From NCBI RefSeq assembly GCF_003263785.1, contig NZ_JYJK01000087.1:124001-188000 (forward strand): DNA of 64,000 nt. Reading direction: 5' to 3'. The notes below the pieces were generated by a model. It was not told the origin of the DNA. It did no database searches and saw only the letters and a list, made by a program, of their open reading frames with translations. The stretch is from Vibrio variabilis (GTDB taxonomy: Bacteria > Pseudomonadota > Gammaproteobacteria > Enterobacterales > Vibrionaceae). Positions 47,894 to 58,290 of the stretch are shown piece after piece (position 1 is the stretch's first letter; every line of letters begins with the position of its first letter). The position numbers and the translations under genes are program-made.

Positions 47894-48175
47894 AGTGTTA
47901 CTTTTCAAAATATTGAACAATTCGGCTATTAATATCAGAGAATCCGTGACAGAACTATCACTTTGTTAAACAGAATGGAATATTTTTAGCGGCCTTCGGC
48001 TTGGAGATAAATAAAGAGTTGGTGCCGCGGAAAGGACAAAATAAGGCGCGTTGATTAAATAATAGACAGATTGGCTGCTCAATCAGAATGATGCTAAATG
48101 ATAACACTTTGACATACATAGTGTTTACATTCATTGTTGGTGAGCTATCCAATAACGTACACAGGAATCTAAGAA

Positions 48176-49257
48176 ATGGACTTCAAAAAAACCATTCGTC
48201 GAGTCAGTACCCTTATCGTCGCATCTCTAACGACTCTTGCCGCAGCACATGTTCAAGCCGACGACAAAGTATATCGTCTAAAACTTGCCGAAACCTGGGG
48301 CCTAATACGCCTATCTTAGGGGATGCGAGTAAGAATATGGCTAAGCTTGCGAAAGAAATGTCGAACGGACGTTTAATTATTCGTATCGACTCTGCCAACA
48401 AACACAAAGCGCCACTGGGTGTCTTTGATATGGTGAAATCGGGCCAATACGATCTTGGCCATTCCAGCTCTTACTACTGGAAAGGCAAAGTTCCCAACAC
48501 GCTCTATTTCTCATCGATGCCATTTGGCATGACAACCATGGAGCAGTACTCATGGTTTTATCACGGTGGCGGTTTAGAGTTGATGCAGCAGGTGTATTCA
48601 CCGCATAACCTACTGTCATTCCCAGGCGGTAACTCAGATATCCAGATGGGTGGTTGGTTCAAAAAAGAGATCAACACTGTCGACGATCTGAAAGGGCTTA
48701 AAATGCGCATACCAGGTTTTGCTGGTGAAGTGTTGGCTCAGGTTGGCGCTAAACCAACCAATATCGCACCAGGGGAACTTTATACCTCGCTAGAGCGTGG
48801 CACTATTGATGCACTAGAGTGGGTTGGTCCTGCGTTTGATTTGCGAATGGGCTTTCAGAAAATTGCGCCATACTACTATACAGCATGGCATGAGCCAGGT
48901 TCAGAGACACAGTTCCTAGTAAACAAAAAAGTTTGGCAGGAGCTACCTGACGATTTAAAAATCATTCTAGAGACTTCGTTCCGCGTTGCGGCGTTTGATA
49001 TGTATACCCAAGCGCTTCATGAGAATGCGAACAGCTGGTCTAAGATGAGTTCAGAGTATCCAGACATTAAAGTTCGTAGCTTCCCACCTGAAGTCATTAA
49101 TGCTCTAAAACAAGCGAACGGTGAGCTGCTTAAGCAACAAGCGGCGAAGGATGAACTGGCAAAAGAAATCTTGGATTCACAAGCGTCATATTTAAACAAA
49201 ATGCGTGAATGGACTAACATCTCACTACAAGCTTATTTGAACGAACAAACAAATTAA
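48176..49257 (+). CDS. TRAP transporter periplasmic binding protein, DctP family (frame break)
   Basis: A DctP/TRAP solute receptor; joined length about 360 aa. Signal peptide (residues 1-28, ending VQA), LKLAETWGPNTPILGD, then the family core RLIIRIDSANKHKAPLGVF, GLKMRIPGFAGEVLAQVGAKP and ALEWVGPAFD, with the Arg of MRIPG as the likely carboxylate ligand. The ligand is probably a carboxylic acid. The frame breaks at the G run 48297-48300 (ACCTGGGGCCT). One added base fixes it. No dctQ or dctM membrane genes are adjacent. A terminator follows at once. Confidence 0.87.
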
Positions 49258-49277
49258 GCATGTCTAGTCTCGCATTA

Positions 49278-49314
49278 AAAACGGCTCATTTTACTCGTTG
49301 AAATGAGCCGTTTT
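49278..49314. terminator. bidirectional terminator
   Basis: AAAACGGCTCATTT (49278-49291) pairs perfectly with AAATGAGCCGTTTT (49301-49314). The A and T ends make it work in both directions between the convergent dctP and DUF3124 genes. Confidence 0.92.
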
Positions 49315-49317
49315 GTC

Positions 49318-49857
49318 TTAGTTCGTCGCTCGACTAGTAAAGGAAATGTCTTTTCCGTGGCCGGAGCCTATCATCACTGCTTCAAATATCGGCTCCGATG
49401 CGTCATTCGGATTTGACCAGTTAACAATAAAATTGGCGCCAACCCCACCGCTTACTTCGCGCTTTTCTACTAGATACTCAGAGCTTGAAAGTGGTTCGAG
49501 TACATAACCTTTTTCAAGGAACTCTCTAACCAGTTTTCCTTCTGTGTCAAAGTAATCAATGCTATGGATCTGAATGCTCTGTTTTGGATCTGTATTTCTC
49601 ACAACTAACGTGGTCTCTAGCAGAACGGGTTTACCTCCATCAGTGTAGATATGAGAGTAAGCAGGGACGTAACTGCTACGATCTGCATTGTCACTTGCAG
49701 CAAGGGTTGTTCGTTCGATTTGCTGGGCTTGATGACTCAGCTTTTCTTCAATGGTATCGACTGATTTGATCAGTGATCCAAGATAAATGGCTAAGCCGAT
49801 GGCAAGGACAGTTGAGAGAATGGAAACAATTTGGCTGGCTTTACGATTTTCAGTCAT
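49318..49857 (-). CDS. DUF3124 membrane-anchored protein
   Basis: A 179-aa protein with one N-terminal membrane helix (residues 10-30), a short coiled coil, and a periplasmic DUF3124 domain: SYVPAYSHIYTDGG, LLETTLVVRNTDP, IHSIDYFDTEGKLV and LEPLSSSEYLV. The function of DUF3124 is unknown. The ATG at 49857 has AGGAG upstream; an earlier start is less likely. Confidence 0.85.
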   Translation of the reverse strand: MTENRKASQIVSILSTVLAIGLAIYLGSLIKSVDTIEEKLSHQAQQIERTTLAASDNADRSSYVPAYSHIYTDGGKPVLLETTLVVRNTDPKQSIQIHSIDYFDTEGKLVREFLEKGYVLEPLSSSEYLVEKREVSGGVGANFIVNWSNPNDASEPIFEAVMIGSGHGKDISFTSRATN

Positions 49858-50083
49858 GTGGTCTCCTAACAAGGCATTGAAGTAATGCATGCAGTGTACT
49901 ATTTACAGCTAAAAATGGGTTATTTGTTATCAAGATCAGAGCGTTAACTAGGCCACTTTATTGTTAGTAGATATGTCTTGCCCCTCGAAAGGGCAACTCC
50001 CTTATTTGGTGCGAGTGATGCACAGACTTGGTGCTAAACAACGCCATTGAGTGCGATGACGCCCCTTTTCATTCGCCGATCCT

Positions 50084-50111
50084 TTGTAATTGCGAGCGAT
50101 TAAACTATAGA
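50084..50111 (+). promoter_or_regulatory. promoter of the chemoreceptor gene
   Basis: TTGTAA (50084-50089), 16-nt spacer and TATAGA (50106-50111) lie 54 nt before the start. The rest of the gap 49858-50083 contains a small hairpin (TTGCCC at 49978 with GGGCAA at 49991) and nothing else notable. Confidence 0.4.
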
Positions 50112-50165
50112 ATACGGGTATATAAATTGCTTTATTATCAACAAACTAGATTCAAGGGATTGAAC

Positions 50166-52276
50166 ATGAATTTAACGACAACAGAAAAACGCTGGCTGCC
50201 ATGGTTTGGGAATACGGGGAAGATCGCGATGCGTTTGGCTTGTTTTGCCAATCGTAGTCGCATTAATGAGCTTGAGCAAACGTTCGAGAGCATTGCCCAA
50301 ACTCGGGTGAAGCTGCTAGAAACATGGACGCTTAATCAATGGAGATTCTTGGAAGATGCCGCTTTCTATATCTCCTCGAAGACTCAAGATGAACAGTCTG
50401 AGGCGCTCGATCTATTGCTTAAACGCAGCAAGGACTTCACTGAGCTTTTCTTGGTCGATAGTCATGGCGTGACAATCAGCTCTAGCTATCGCGAACACAA
50501 TGGACAAAGGCTGACTTCTTTAAAGGCATTAGAGCTTGGCCAAGTGAAGCCATTCTTACATGGTCCTTATGTTGATCAGAAAACGCTAACAATAGGGGCA
50601 TCATCGTCCAAGTTTCATGATGCTGTCACCTTGATGTTCTACCAACCTCTCGATGCGAATCAGCCTAACTCTCCTGTACTCTGCGGGCGTGTGCCAAATG
50701 ATGTACTGGGAGATTTGATTCAGCGAGAAGCGGGGCATATCTACAGTGAGTCTGGGGACAACTATCTATTTATGGTTGAGTCGAAGTTTGACCCATCCAT
50801 CGCACAAGGTGTTGCGTTGTCACGCTCTCGATTTGAAGACAGCACCTTTTCTCATGGTGAGAATCTAAAGCAAGGGGTTCAAACGGATTGGGGGACAGTG
50901 CAAATTCGTCATCATACAGAATTTGAGGTGGTGTTTAATGATCCCGCAACCAACCAACTTCACCCAGGCGTGCGTGAAACGATCAAAAATGGCAGCAATA
51001 TCTATGTTGATTATCCCGGATACTCGGACTATCGCCACATTCCAGTGATTGGCAAGGGTGTGACCTTTCAGTTGCCGGGCTCTATTGATCGATGGGGCAT
51101 GATGTGTGAATCGGATCTTGAAGAAGTACACCGTCATCGCTCGCTGGTGGGACGTTTAACTCGCCGCTTTATGGCTTCAGCTATGTTGGTCACACTGTTA
51201 CCAGTCGCTTTTCAGCATTTTCTGGGCTGGGATGCGTATTCGAGTGCGGGTGTATCATTACTCACTGCTGGTGCATTAACGTTACTGTTTAGAGCTCGCA
51301 CGGCTAAACCTTTGTCACTAAGCCTCGAGCAGATGACGGGAGTGATGAAGGTGCTGGCAGAAGGGGATGGGAATCTAAAGCAACGGCTCGATGCATCGAA
51401 GTTCAAAGCGGATGAGACCGGGGATTTAGGCCGATGGACAAACAGCTTTATTGATAACCTGGAAACCGTGGTATCAGAACTGGTGTTTGCGAGTCGCGAG
51501 GTGAACAACGTCTCTGAATCGATGTTTCGTTGTAGTCAGCGACTGTCTAAGTCGAGTGAGGATACATCGGGTTCCATCTCCCAACTTATTGATCTTTCTG
51601 AGCAGCAAGTTGAAGAAATCCGTTCTGCTAATGACAATGCAAGAGAAATGCATATGTTGATGACGGAATCTGTGGAACGAGCGCATCAGGAGTATGAAAC
51701 GGCTCGTAGCAGTGCCGACAATATTAAAGAGATTGTTCAGTCTTCGTCTGCCAGCGTGAATGACGTGAACAATGAAATGGAAAGGATTAGTGACATTGTC
51801 ACACTTATCACAGATATTACGGCGCAAACCAATCTACTGGCACTGAATGCAGCCATTGAAGCGGCGAGGGCGGGTGAGCACGGTAGAGGCTTTTCTGTGG
51901 TCGCCGATGAAGTGCGAACTTTAGCGATAGAACCGCCGCTGCCGCTAAGGATATTGGTGATTTGATGGAACAATTACGGCAACAGTCTGAGAAAGCCGTG
52001 AATACCATGCGTGCGGGGATTGAAAATGTGGAAAGCAATGCTTATTTAGCTGATACATCGAAGCAGAACGAACAGTTACAACAATCGGTAAACTCTTTGT
52101 TTGCTGCAATTACTGGGCTAGCGAACATGAGTAACACCAATTCACAGACAGCGGAGCATGCTGCTGAGTCGACAAGTTCACTGCAATATCAATCCAAGCA
52201 GCTAGCACGTCGAACATCACTTATGCAAAACTCTATCTCAAGGCTAGATCAATTGGTTGGCCGATTTGAAGTGTAA
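50166..52276 (+). CDS. methyl-accepting chemotaxis protein (frame break)
   Basis: Joined length about 703 aa. The C-terminal signalling hairpin [21 protein letters not shown] and [15 protein letters not shown] is fully conserved, flanked by methylation helices. The N-terminal 300 residues form a Cache/PAS-like sensor ([13 protein letters not shown]), but no first membrane helix precedes it. The only membrane segments are two near residues 335-395 ([20 protein letters not shown] and the following one). The sensor may therefore be cytoplasmic. The frame breaks near 51925 (TTAGCGATAG), restored as [14 protein letters not shown] by one base. The ATG at 50166 is chosen over an upstream start with no RBS. 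Confidence 0.88.
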
Positions 52277-52286
52277 GCGCAATGAC

Positions 52287-52318
52287 AAAGGAGGCACATG
52301 CCTCCTTTTCTGTTTTTT
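52287..52318 (+). terminator. terminator after the chemoreceptor
   Basis: AAAGGAGGC (52287-52295) pairs perfectly with GCCTCCTTT (52300-52308) around ACAT, followed by TTCTGTTTTTT. It lies just before the convergent GGDEF gene's end. Confidence 0.88.
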
Positions 52319-52324
52319 AGCTCT

Positions 52325-54375
52325 TTAAGCCGCTCTATTAATACCGTTCGCTTCTATTAGCTCCGCCAACTTAGCTTTGTCTACGATAACACTCCGAAGA
52401 TCCTGGTTTCTTTTTGCTTCATACATAGCAAAGTCAGTATAGATGAGTAGCTGCTTAATGCTTAGCTCGCTGCTGTCTGGTAAGAACACGCCTACTGCTG
52501 CGTGAAGTCGCAATGTTTCATCTTGGCCACGAAGCTTAAATTCAAAACTTTCGAGTTGTGGTAGTAGTTCAGACAATTTACTTCTACTCAGTGGCGTAAT
52601 AGCAACAAACTCATCACCACCAATTCGATAGCTTGTCCCTTTTACTGTTTGGCGAAGCAACTTGGCGTAGCATCTTAGTACTTGGTCGCCGACCGTGTGA
52701 CCGTAAGTGTCATTAATTTGTTTGAACCCATTGAGGTCAATGTAAATAAGTCCGTTTCCTTTACCTAATGATTGCTTACGAATACGATTCAACGCATAAC
52801 GATTCTTTAGCTTAGTTAGAGCGTCGTGGTTTGCTCTATGGTTAGTAAGATAACCAAATACGATGGTAACTAATATAAACAGCCCGAGCAGAACATTGAT
52901 TATATTTAGGCGCCTTTTATCTAACTCTTTTTTATTGAGCTCCCGCCAGTTTGCTGGTGGTTGATATTTCTGGTGAATCGCTTCTGTATCGACAAAGTCC
53001 AAGGTGCGATTGAACAGTTTTGCCAATGTCTCACCACGTTCTGTTTTCGGAAAACCAAAACTAAGATGTGATTGATAAAAAGGTTTAAAGTAATGGTCTT
53101 CGGTAATTTCCGACAGCACTTGCTCATAGAGCAAAGTATTAAGTGTGACGCGGTTAGTGACGGCGTAGTCAATCGTCCCAGCAATTAAACCTCGTACCAT
53201 GGCTTCGGTGTCTTTGAAATAAACCAGTTCTTTGTTTGGTAGTAATCGCCTGGTAATAGTGGCAAAAACATCGTTTTCTACAACACCTACACGCTCAGCA
53301 AAAAGCTCAGAGATGTGCCTGTAGACTTCTTCTTTAAACCCAACACGTTTCGCAATGACTCCATCAATGGAGGCAAAAGGCCGACTGAAAATCATATGTT
53401 TTTGCGATGCCTGAGATCGGCAATAGGGGTCATGACGTCGTGCTCGGCAAGCATGAGCTTTTGCAGCGATGTTGCCCAGGCTTTGTTGGGCTCGTAGATA
53501 AGTTCACATTGCAAAGAGCCTAGACGACAGATTTCGTTAACCAGTTCTACGGCAACGCCTTTTACATCGCCATCTTTGGATTGATAGACATAAGGTTTTC
53601 TGTGGTTGAGATGCACCTCTAGAGGAGCTCTAAGGTCTAAGCCAGAAGACTCAATGTCACTTTTTAATTGCTTGATTGCTATGTTGGTAATGTAGCTTTC
53701 GATATAACTACGTATCTGCTTTTGAACCGAATCTTGTGAAATGATTTGACTGAACTTCGCCAACAAAGGCACGTTCTCTTGTTTATTGGTAATAATAGAA
53801 ACAGGCGGTATTGAGACCCTGTCATTAATTAGAGCCGCTTTAAATCCAGCATTTAAAAACCATTCTAGCTGCAAAAATGTGCCAATGTAGCCATCAATAT
53901 CGCCGCTGCGCATGCTTTCAAAGGCCACGTCATTATCGTTAAAACTTAAGACTCGTTTTTCAGGGTAGTAGCGTTGAATAATATCGTTAAACGCTGTCCC
54001 CATTGTGGTCCCAATTACAGTCAGCTCGTCAAAGCTTTGACCGGATTGAGTAAACAAGTAAGTGGGCTCTATATTGATTGGTTGCGAGAAAATAAATCGT
54101 TGGGAGCGAGCCTTGGTAAAAGTGATATTGGCGACAAAATCCAGTTCACGATTTTCAACGGCATTGAGGCGTTCAGTAAAATCTGATGCCGCAACATATT
54201 CGAAGCGAAAGTTTGATTGGCTCTCAATGGTTGAAAAAATAAACCTAGCCAAGAAGTCCCGCTCATGAGCGGAGACTAAAAAGGTTTTATTTTCCGTGCT
54301 TGCGGCATGTGCACTTTGAAAGGCATTAATGACGACTAGAGCAGTGGAGATAACAATGACAACAAGGTGATGCAT
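52325..54375 (-). CDS. diguanylate cyclase with two periplasmic solute-binding domains (frame break)
   Basis: Joined length about 683 aa. Signal peptide (residues 1-24, ending AHA), two family 3 solute-binding-like domains (first about 27-245, second about 250-485), a membrane helix (IINVLLGLFILVTIVFGYL), then GGDEF with an intact RIGGDEFVAI motif and no RxxD inhibitory site. It should make c-di-GMP in response to a periplasmic ligand. The frame breaks at the T run 53399-53403 (coding A run), restored as HRKKHMIFSRP by one base. The ATG at 54375 gives a clean signal peptide; longer forms add implausible residues. Confidence 0.87.
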
Positions 54376-54553
54376 ACAGCGAACTCTCAACTCCAGTGAC
54401 TCCTTCCATGGCATTATTGGGTAGAGGTAAGTGACCATTCTAGCCGCTGTATGCCATATTGCAATGTTAACCAACTGAAAACAAAATAGAAGTCGAGAAA
54501 TGGTATTGAAACGCAACGATATGTCGAGTTTAGTCTATTTTTTGCGGTAAAAA

Positions 54554-54572
54554 GGCGACGTTAAACGTCGCC
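54554..54572 (-). terminator. terminator after the EmrD-type gene
   Basis: GGCGACGT (54554-54561) pairs with ACGTCGCC (54565-54572). On the minus strand TTTTT follows (complement of 54549-54553). Confidence 0.87.
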
Positions 54573-54600
54573 TTGTGAGGTAATTCTGTCAATGAATGCA

Positions 54601-55809
54601 CTAGACCATGACCGCATTATTGCTATTGTCATGACCTCTGTCACGATTGGCAATATGAAGTCCCCACATCGCCAGTAGCGCCATGATAAGCATGATTGCC
54701 CCGAGCGGAAGTTGACTGCTAGCAGGAATAACCGATGCGCCAAGTGTGGCAAGTCCAGCTCCAAGGTTTTGCATGCCGCCCAATACCGCACCACCTGTAC
54801 CCGCATGATTCGGGAATGGCGTTAATGCGCCCGTGGTTGCCGCTGGAAATAAGACACCAGCACCCAGAAAATAGACAGTGGATCCAAACGTTAGTGTCCA
54901 AGCGTCGGTTGCACCTTGTAAACCTGGTAGTAATACCACCACAGAGCCAAGTACAATAGCAGCTAAGCCAAATTTGAATGCCGCTTGTGTACCGTAACGT
55001 TTAGCTAGCATGGATGAGAAACCAGCGCCCAACAAATAGCCTGGGATTGGCATCACAAATAGAATGCTAACAGTCAGCGCAGATAATTTAAGTACACCAC
55101 CAAATAAAACGCCAGCTGCCGCTTCGAATACTGCAACTCCGGCAAAGGTTGCCACAAGGCAAATTACATAACCTTGAAAGCGGCGATCTGATAGCACAAA
55201 TCGATAGTTGTCCATTGCTGAGCTTTTGCTCCTACGCTCTTGCGGCAGCGTTTCCATCAGCTTCGATGCCATTACAATCACCACAGCAACGGCAAACAGA
55301 GTTAAGAACAGGTAGCTTGAACGCCAACCCAGTGTCTCGGTAAACACGCCGCCCAGCACGGGTGCAAGCAGAGGCGAAAAAATTACACACATGCTAATGA
55401 TGCTGTTTGCACGGTGCAGTTCTTCTCCTGAAAAACAGTCACGAGAGAGTGTTCGAGACATCGCTCCGCCACTACCGATCCCCGCGCCCTGAATGAAGCT
55501 ACCTAGTAAAAATAGCTCGAATGAATGGGCGAACAGACTAATAACTGCACCGACAAGGTAGATAGCCAATCCAACTAGAATGATAGGTTTACGACCTAAT
55601 TTATCTGAGAGAGGGCCATATACGAACTGGGATAAACCGTAAGGGATCAAATAACACGCCATTACAGCTTGTAGCATGGCGGGGTTAACGCGAAACTCTT
55701 GCGCCATTTGCCCAATAGATGGGACATACATAGTTTGAGTCATTTGACCTACAGCGGTCAGAATAGCGATCAAAAAGGTCAGCTTTGCTAATGGAAACTT
55801 GGATGACAT
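54601..55809 (-). CDS. EmrD-type MFS multidrug exporter
   Basis: A 402-aa major facilitator with 12 membrane helices, of the drug:H+ antiporter 1 (Bcr/CflA/EmrD) group. Family motifs are YVPSIGQMAQEF in helix 1, GPLSDKLGRKPIILVG (motif A), SFIQGAGIGSGGAMSR (motif C region) and SPLLAPVLGG. Close to EmrD-like exporters of Vibrio. Substrates cannot be told from sequence. Single gene with its own terminator. Confidence 0.9.
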   Translation of the reverse strand: MSSKFPLAKLTFLIAILTAVGQMTQTMYVPSIGQMAQEFRVNPAMLQAVMACYLIPYGLSQFVYGPLSDKLGRKPIILVGLAIYLVGAVISLFAHSFELFLLGSFIQGAGIGSGGAMSRTLSRDCFSGEELHRANSIISMCVIFSPLLAPVLGGVFTETLGWRSSYLFLTLFAVAVVIVMASKLMETLPQERRSKSSAMDNYRFVLSDRRFQGYVICLVATFAGVAVFEAAAGVLFGGVLKLSALTVSILFVMPIPGYLLGAGFSSMLAKRYGTQAAFKFGLAAIVLGSVVVLLPGLQGATDAWTLTFGSTVYFLGAGVLFPAATTGALTPFPNHAGTGGAVLGGMQNLGAGLATLGASVIPASSQLPLGAIMLIMALLAMWGLHIANRDRGHDNSNNAVMV

Positions 55810-56005
55810 TTCTCAAATATCTCGTAAACAATAGGGAGTGATGAAACCTGCCTAGGAATTGCCCTGTCAGTGTCAGGGCGCAGATATTAGTGTCAGTTTG
55901 GGCTTTCATCAATAACAAAGTGTGATGTCAATCACGATAAATATTTTGATTATTGGTTAGAAAAAATAATGCGAGTATCCGGGGCTAGGTACTCGCGGAT
56001 TCGCT

Positions 56006-56239
56006 TTATTGCATCCACAAGTAAACTTTTCTTGCAATCCAATAGCCGGCTTTGGCTACGGTTTTGATTACTATAAAGCTAAAGGTGGCGATGGAAGTGA
56101 TCAGGCCACCCGTGCCTACCATAAGTTTGTATACGTCGGTATGCTGAAAATCTCTATAAGTCATTTTGTCTGCTTTACCTTTTCTGCTCAGCCTTGTCTG
56201 GAGCACATAGTAGCGGGATATATTTTGTAAAGTTGCCAT
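56006..56239 (-). CDS. small membrane-associated hypothetical protein, 77 aa
   Basis: A 77-aa protein with a basic N-terminal half (TRLSRKGKADKMTYRDF) and one hydrophobic helix at about 41-67 (LMVGTGGLITSIATFSFIVI), ending in aromatic and basic residues. No family recognised. No strong RBS precedes the ATG, so the start is less sure. It lies between the EmrD-type gene and hpf on the same strand. Confidence 0.55.
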   Translation of the reverse strand: MATLQNISRYYVLQTRLSRKGKADKMTYRDFQHTDVYKLMVGTGGLITSIATFSFIVIKTVAKAGYWIARKVYLWMQ

Positions 56240-56377
56240 TTTGTGCCACAGGTGTTGAAAAGACGAAGAGACTACTTGAGCTGTGTATGGAGAGCGATAG
56301 CGTGTACGATGAAGCAGGTATTTTTTTACTCAATATCAGAGTAACAAGATGTAACTAATTGATGCCGAGTACCAAAT

Positions 56378-56398
56378 AAGCCGACGTTTCGTCGGCTT
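56378..56398 (-). terminator. hairpin after hpf
   Basis: AAGCCGAC (56378-56385) pairs with GTCGGCTT (56391-56398) around GTTTC. On the minus strand ATTTGG follows. Probably the hpf terminator, with a weak U tract. Confidence 0.6.
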
Positions 56399-56448
56399 TG
56401 GAATCTTAGTTAGGCAAAAACCACGTCAGTGATATCGTGGTAAGTGTG

Positions 56449-56745
56449 TTAAGAGTGGATGTCCGCTTTTAGCTGGCCTTTACGAGTTCGAAGCCCGGCT
56501 TCCAGTTTCTTTAACGATGCCGCGATTGCGGGGTACATGATGTCGTGAGTAGCTTTGGCTGAGACCCTTACGCCTTCGTAGTTGGTGAATATTTCCACCT
56601 CATGCTGGTCATGCTCTTTTCTAATGATGATGTCGCTACTAATGAGCTGCGGGAAGTGAGCCGCAATTTTGTCGAACTTGCTTTCTATCTCTTCTCTTGA
56701 GTCGTCGCCGATAGATACGTGATGGGTCTGAATGTTTATTTTCAT
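56449..56745 (-). CDS. short ribosome hibernation-promoting factor (HPF/RaiA family)
   Basis: A 98-aa HPF-family protein that binds the ribosomal A/P region and helps form inactive 100S ribosomes in slow growth. It shows MKINIQTHHVSIGDDSREEIE and DHQHEVEIFTNYEGVRVSAKA in family order (core QHEVEIFTN) and DIMYPAIAASLKKLEAGLR. It is the short form without the C-terminal domain of long HPF. The ATG at 56745 has GGAGAGGTG upstream; a 14-codon longer form is unlikely. Confidence 0.87.
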   Translation of the reverse strand: MKINIQTHHVSIGDDSREEIESKFDKIAAHFPQLISSDIIIRKEHDQHEVEIFTNYEGVRVSAKATHDIMYPAIAASLKKLEAGLRTRKGQLKADIHS

Positions 56746-56839
56746 TAATGGCACCTCTCCTTTCACTACGTATTTTAAACCTAGCAAAGGAGAGGAGGTT
56801 TGACAAAGCCGTTACCGTTACCACTTTAAGTGCAAGAGG

Positions 56840-58161
56840 TTACTGTAACAATGTTTTCTCTAGCTGCTTAACCGAATAACTGTATGTAAACCAGGCGCTT
56901 ATCCCCGCTAGGATGTTACCAATTAGCGCACCATAAAAGAGCCCTTGAATTCCCCCAAATTGTGCACCGAGCCACAAACAAGGTAAGAAAAATGCGAATA
57001 ATCGAAGGGTTGAAATGGTCAGCGCTGTCTTCGCTTTACCCAGTGCATTAGAGATAGAGACCATCAGCATACAGACTCCTAGCGGGCCGAGACTGAAGGG
57101 AACTAAAATTAGGTGGTAGTTGAGTATCTGATACACATTGTCTTCACTGGTCATCAGAGACGAGAGTTGGTTGGCAAACATTAAAGTGATGAGCGCCACG
57201 ACAAACTGGAAGCCAAGGATATACGCTACGGCGATATTCACTAGCTTCTTAATGTCGACCAGATTTTTAGCACCCAATAGCTTACCCACCATAGGTGGCA
57301 TCGACATAGTCAGTGCGAGCACGGTCACAATAGCAAAGAACTCATAACGAGAGCCAAGTGCCCACGCCGCCACTGCTGCAGTGCCAAATGTCGCGAGTAG
57401 CTTCGTTGCGAGCATAGAAGAGAGAGGCGGTAAGAGCTGACTTACCATGGCTGGCGCATGATTTTCCAGATAGATCTCAGGCTCTCAGCAATATCGACGT
57501 TGGACCAATTGAATGACGCCCAGTTTTTGGATACAACCTTAGGTGCAACTACCAAAATACCGATACCAAACGCCACCACGGTCGCAATGGCAGCGCCATT
57601 GATGCCCATCTCAAAGGTAAAAATAAACAGAGGGTCTAGGGCGAGGTTAATAATACTAGTGATGACCATCATCATGCCGGGTAGAACAGTATTACCATTC
57701 GCACGACAAACGCTGTAGTAGAAATAAAGCACAGCGCCCACCCAAGAGCTCAGCAGCCAATACGGCCAATAGCTATCGATAACAGGGTAAACCGATTCTG
57801 GTGCGCTCAGCATGGCAAGAATAGGATGCCTAATAAACCAAATCACTATGCCAATGATGGCGATGCCTAAACTACCGAACACGAGAATTAATCCGCCGAG
57901 CTGTTTCGCATACTCTTCATTGTTGGCACCGAGTGCACGAGAAATAATGGCAGTGGTTGCGATACCTAGGCCGACTTGAATCCCAATGATGACCATCTGC
58001 ATAGGTAGGGTAAAACCTTGAGCTGCCAGAGGTAGTACGCCGAGCTGACCAATGAAGGCACTATCGACTAATTGGAAGCTCATCAGCGAAAGCACACCCA
58101 GTACCATAGGTAATGTCATGTTGAACAATTGCTTGGCTAACTGTTTAGAATCTTTATCCAC
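56840..58161 (-). CDS. MATE family multidrug efflux protein (frame break)
   Basis: Joined length about 440 aa, the family's usual size, with 12 membrane helices in two MatE halves. MTLPMVLGVLSLMSFQLVDSAFIG (core FQLVDSAFIGQLG) starts the first half, and the second half starts PMVSQLLPPLSSMLATK. MATE proteins export cationic drugs with Na+ or H+. The frame breaks at about 57450 (coding CAGCCATGG). One added C restores RQPMVSQLLPP in one frame. No regulator is adjacent. Confidence 0.9.
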
Positions 58162-58221
58162 GTTGCTCTCTTATTTTGTGTTCCGACGTCTTGTCACGAA
58201 CGATGGCTAAAAAATAGGAAA

Positions 58222-58240
58222 GACGGGCAGTGTGCCCGTC
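58222..58240 (-). terminator. terminator after kefB
   Basis: GACGGGCA (58222-58229) pairs with TGCCCGTC (58233-58240). On the minus strand TTTCCTATTTTTT follows. It ends the kefG-kefB transcript. Confidence 0.87.
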
Positions 58241-58290
58241 CTTGATTGAATTACGGCTATTCCTTAGCACGTGACCTAGAGCCTGATAGG

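Noticed and set aside
49978..49996. TTGCCC/GGGCAA hairpin upstream of the chemoreceptor.
   Set aside because: Six-base stem without a U tract and with no sign of a small RNA promoter.
5562..58161. Reading the many split genes as true pseudogenes or programmed frameshifts.
   Set aside because: The breaks are too many and too uniform (base loss in short G/C runs, no stop mutations), and no slippery-site and stem arrangement is shared.
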